From Gammaproteobacteria bacterium (lineage in GTDB: Bacteria > Pseudomonadota > Gammaproteobacteria > Pseudomonadales > JAUIKI01), in assembly GCA_030430875.1 (NCBI GenBank), contig JAUIKI010000125.1, positions 1-5,117 of the forward strand: DNA of 5,117 nt, written 5' to 3'. Made by a program: the position numbers and the translations under genes. How positions within the stretch are numbered: the stretch's first letter is position 1; every line of letters begins with the position of its first letter. Shown here piece after piece: positions 3,584-5,117 of this stretch. The notes beneath the pieces were generated by a model that had not been told where the DNA came from, did no database searches, and saw only the letters and a program-made list of their open reading frames with translations.

Positions 3584-5117
3584 TTATACCGGTTCAAGCT
3601 TGGCATATGACATGACTAGCCATTTACTACCAGCCCGATCAAAATTAACCTGCACACGTGCATGTGGACCGCGCCCTTCATAATTTATCACTGTGCCTTC
3701 GCCAAACTTGACGTGTTGAACACGCTGACCAAGCTTCATTCCAAACTCATTGGTTTGAATAAATTTAGCACTTGATGCTTGCGACGATCTTCCCATAGAA
3801 TTACTTCTCGTCGACTTCCCTCTTGCCGAATGACTCATTGTTGCGACTGGACGAATTTCTTGCTGCAATTCATCCGGAATTTCTGCAATGAAACGTGATG
3901 GTGTATGAAAATGATCATTGCCATGTAATCGTCTACTTTCAGCATAGGTTAAATACAACTGTTTCATTGCACGAGTGATACCAACATAGCAAAGTCGACG
4001 CTCTTCTTGCAGACCATCAGGCTTGTCAGCTGACATTTTATGTGGGAATAATCCTTCCTCCACTCCTGCCAAAAATACAACTGGAAATTCAAGCCCCTTC
4101 GCTGAATGCAGTGTCATCAGCTGCACACTGTCTTCAAACTCTCCAGCTTGACCTTCACCAGCCTCAAGTGCGGCATGATCAATAAAACTTGCCAGTGGAT
4201 TCACATGTTGTTTCGCGCTATCCTCATGAGTAAATTGCCGTGTTGCTGTGACCAATTCTTGCAAATTCTCAATGCGAGCCTGTGATTTTTCGCCTCTTTC
4301 TTTAAGATAAAAATCCACCAAACCAGATTTTTGAATGACATGTTCAGCCATTTCATGCAATGGAAAATCTTGCGTGTCATTCCCCAGCCCGTTGATTAGT
4401 TGAATAAAGTGCCGCAACGCCGTTGTTGCTCTTGCAGGTAATTCATTATCCTCAATCACAGACAATGCTGCATCCCAAAGTGACGCATTTATCTTCAAGG
4501 CTTTTTCACGCAAAATTTGTATGGTTCTATCACCCACACCACGTGTTGGCGTGTTAATCACTCGCTCAAAAGCAGCATCGTCTTGACGCGACAATACCAA
4601 ACGCAAATAAGCCAAGGCATTTTTAATTTCAGCACGCTCAAAAAATCGTTGGCCACCATAAATTCGATAAGGAATAGACTCACGAATTAATGCTTCTTCC
4701 AATACGCGAGATTGTGCATTCGATCGATATAAAATTGCCAATTCTGAACGTCGATAGCATTGAATTAACCACTCTTTAATTCGAGAGACAATAAATCTTG
4801 CCTCATCAATTTCATTAAAGGCACTATAAACTAAAATGGGATCGCCCTGATTACCTTCGGTCCATAATTCTTTTCCAAGACGATTATCATTATTAGAAAT
4901 CAGCGCATTTGCAGCTTTCAAAATAGTGCTGGTTGAACGATAGTTCTGTTCGAGACGTATGATTTGGGTTTGCTGAAAATCAGCCTCAAATCGTTGAATG
5001 TTTTCAACTTTGGCACCACGCCAACCATAAATAGACTGGTCATCATCACCAACAATCATCAATTTTTGATCATTGCCAGCCAACAATGTCAACCAAGCAT
5101 ATTGAATAGTATTAGTA
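3584..5117 (-). CDS. uvrD: DNA helicase II (UvrD), C-terminal part; gene continues past the right edge
   Basis: This is a superfamily 1A 3'-5' DNA helicase that unwinds DNA in nucleotide excision repair and mismatch repair. The window holds 510 codons. The open frame continues upstream to the edge (TNTIQYAWLTLLAGND), so the TTG at 5092 is internal. Against about 720 residues in E. coli UvrD, about 210 N-terminal residues are missing, including the Walker A and DExx motifs. Visible parts in order, counted from the edge: motif III GDDDQSIYGWRGA (about 23-35), motif IV RLEQNYRST, the 2B domain with ILYRSNAQSRVLEEAL and IYGGQRFFER, motif V LMTLHSAKGLEFPVVFLAG, motif VI EERRLCYVGITRA, a Ser-rich linker, and the C-terminal Tudor-like domain starting KLGQRVQHVKFGEGTV, which contacts RNA polymerase in UvrD/PcrA. 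Similarity over the whole length and the GWRGA and Tudor sequences favour UvrD over Rep. It ends KLEPV, 168 bases before the TRAP gene. Confidence 0.96.
   Translation of the reverse strand, partial: TNTIQYAWLTLLAGNDQKLMIVGDDDQSIYGWRGAKVENIQRFEADFQQTQIIRLEQNYRSTSTILKAANALISNNDNRLGKELWTEGNQGDPILVYSAFNEIDEARFIVSRIKEWLIQCYRRSELAILYRSNAQSRVLEEALIRESIPYRIYGGQRFFERAEIKNALAYLRLVLSRQDDAAFERVINTPTRGVGDRTIQILREKALKINASLWDAALSVIEDNELPARATTALRHFIQLINGLGNDTQDFPLHEMAEHVIQKSGLVDFYLKERGEKSQARIENLQELVTATRQFTHEDSAKQHVNPLASFIDHAALEAGEGQAGEFEDSVQLMTLHSAKGLEFPVVFLAGVEEGLFPHKMSADKPDGLQEERRLCYVGITRAMKQLYLTYAESRRLHGNDHFHTPSRFIAEIPDELQQEIRPVATMSHSARGKSTRSNSMGRSSQASSAKFIQTNEFGMKLGQRVQHVKFGEGTVINYEGRGPHARVQVNFDRAGSKWLVMSYAKLEPV

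Noticed and set aside
5090..5092. TTG as the start of uvrD
   Set aside because: The frame stays open to the window edge and the upstream residues match UvrD, so the start lies outside the window.

Overview
The window looks chromosomal and comes from an AT-rich gammaproteobacterium. The main evidence is the UvrD fragment at the right edge, which follows the enterobacterial UvrD almost motif for motif, including its C-terminal Tudor-like tail. A Tat-exported TRAP solute receptor beside it fits the same group. I cannot name a genus.

Layout, left to right. Positions 1-1601 are an integron-type gene cassette array read on the minus strand. It holds three consecutive cassettes, each with one ORF followed by an attC recombination site. 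Cassette 1 (1600 to 991) encodes a secreted DUF3806-like protein. Cassette 2 (990 to 456) encodes an unrecognised protein with two membrane segments near its C-terminus. Cassette 3 (455 to beyond the left edge) encodes a small multi-pass membrane protein whose frame is broken, and its leading core site seems to have lost one base. The cassette edges rest on core sites: the leading core of each cassette is complementary to the first arm of that cassette's own attC, as expected if each cassette circularises by itself. The attC sites differ in length and loop sequence but share the same start, TAACAA, 11-12 bases, then GGAC.

Positions 1602-1936 are an AT-rich stretch without a gene. It may hold the promoter for the array. 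No integrase gene follows on the right, where one would normally sit. The array is therefore either integrase-less (a CALIN, a cluster of attC sites lacking an integrase) or separated from its integrase.

Positions 1937-2263 (+) encode a small cysteine-rich protein, probably zinc-binding. It converges on a minus-strand pair: a TakP-like TRAP solute-binding lipoprotein (2312-3415) with a terminator overlapping its stop codon, and uvrD (3584 to beyond the right edge). The 168-bp gap between those two contains a perfect 12-bp inverted repeat.

The genes do not form one pathway. The right part looks like stable chromosome (DNA repair, solute uptake), and the left part is an accessory array of unrelated cassettes. 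The most unusual material is the three cassette proteins and the missing integrase.
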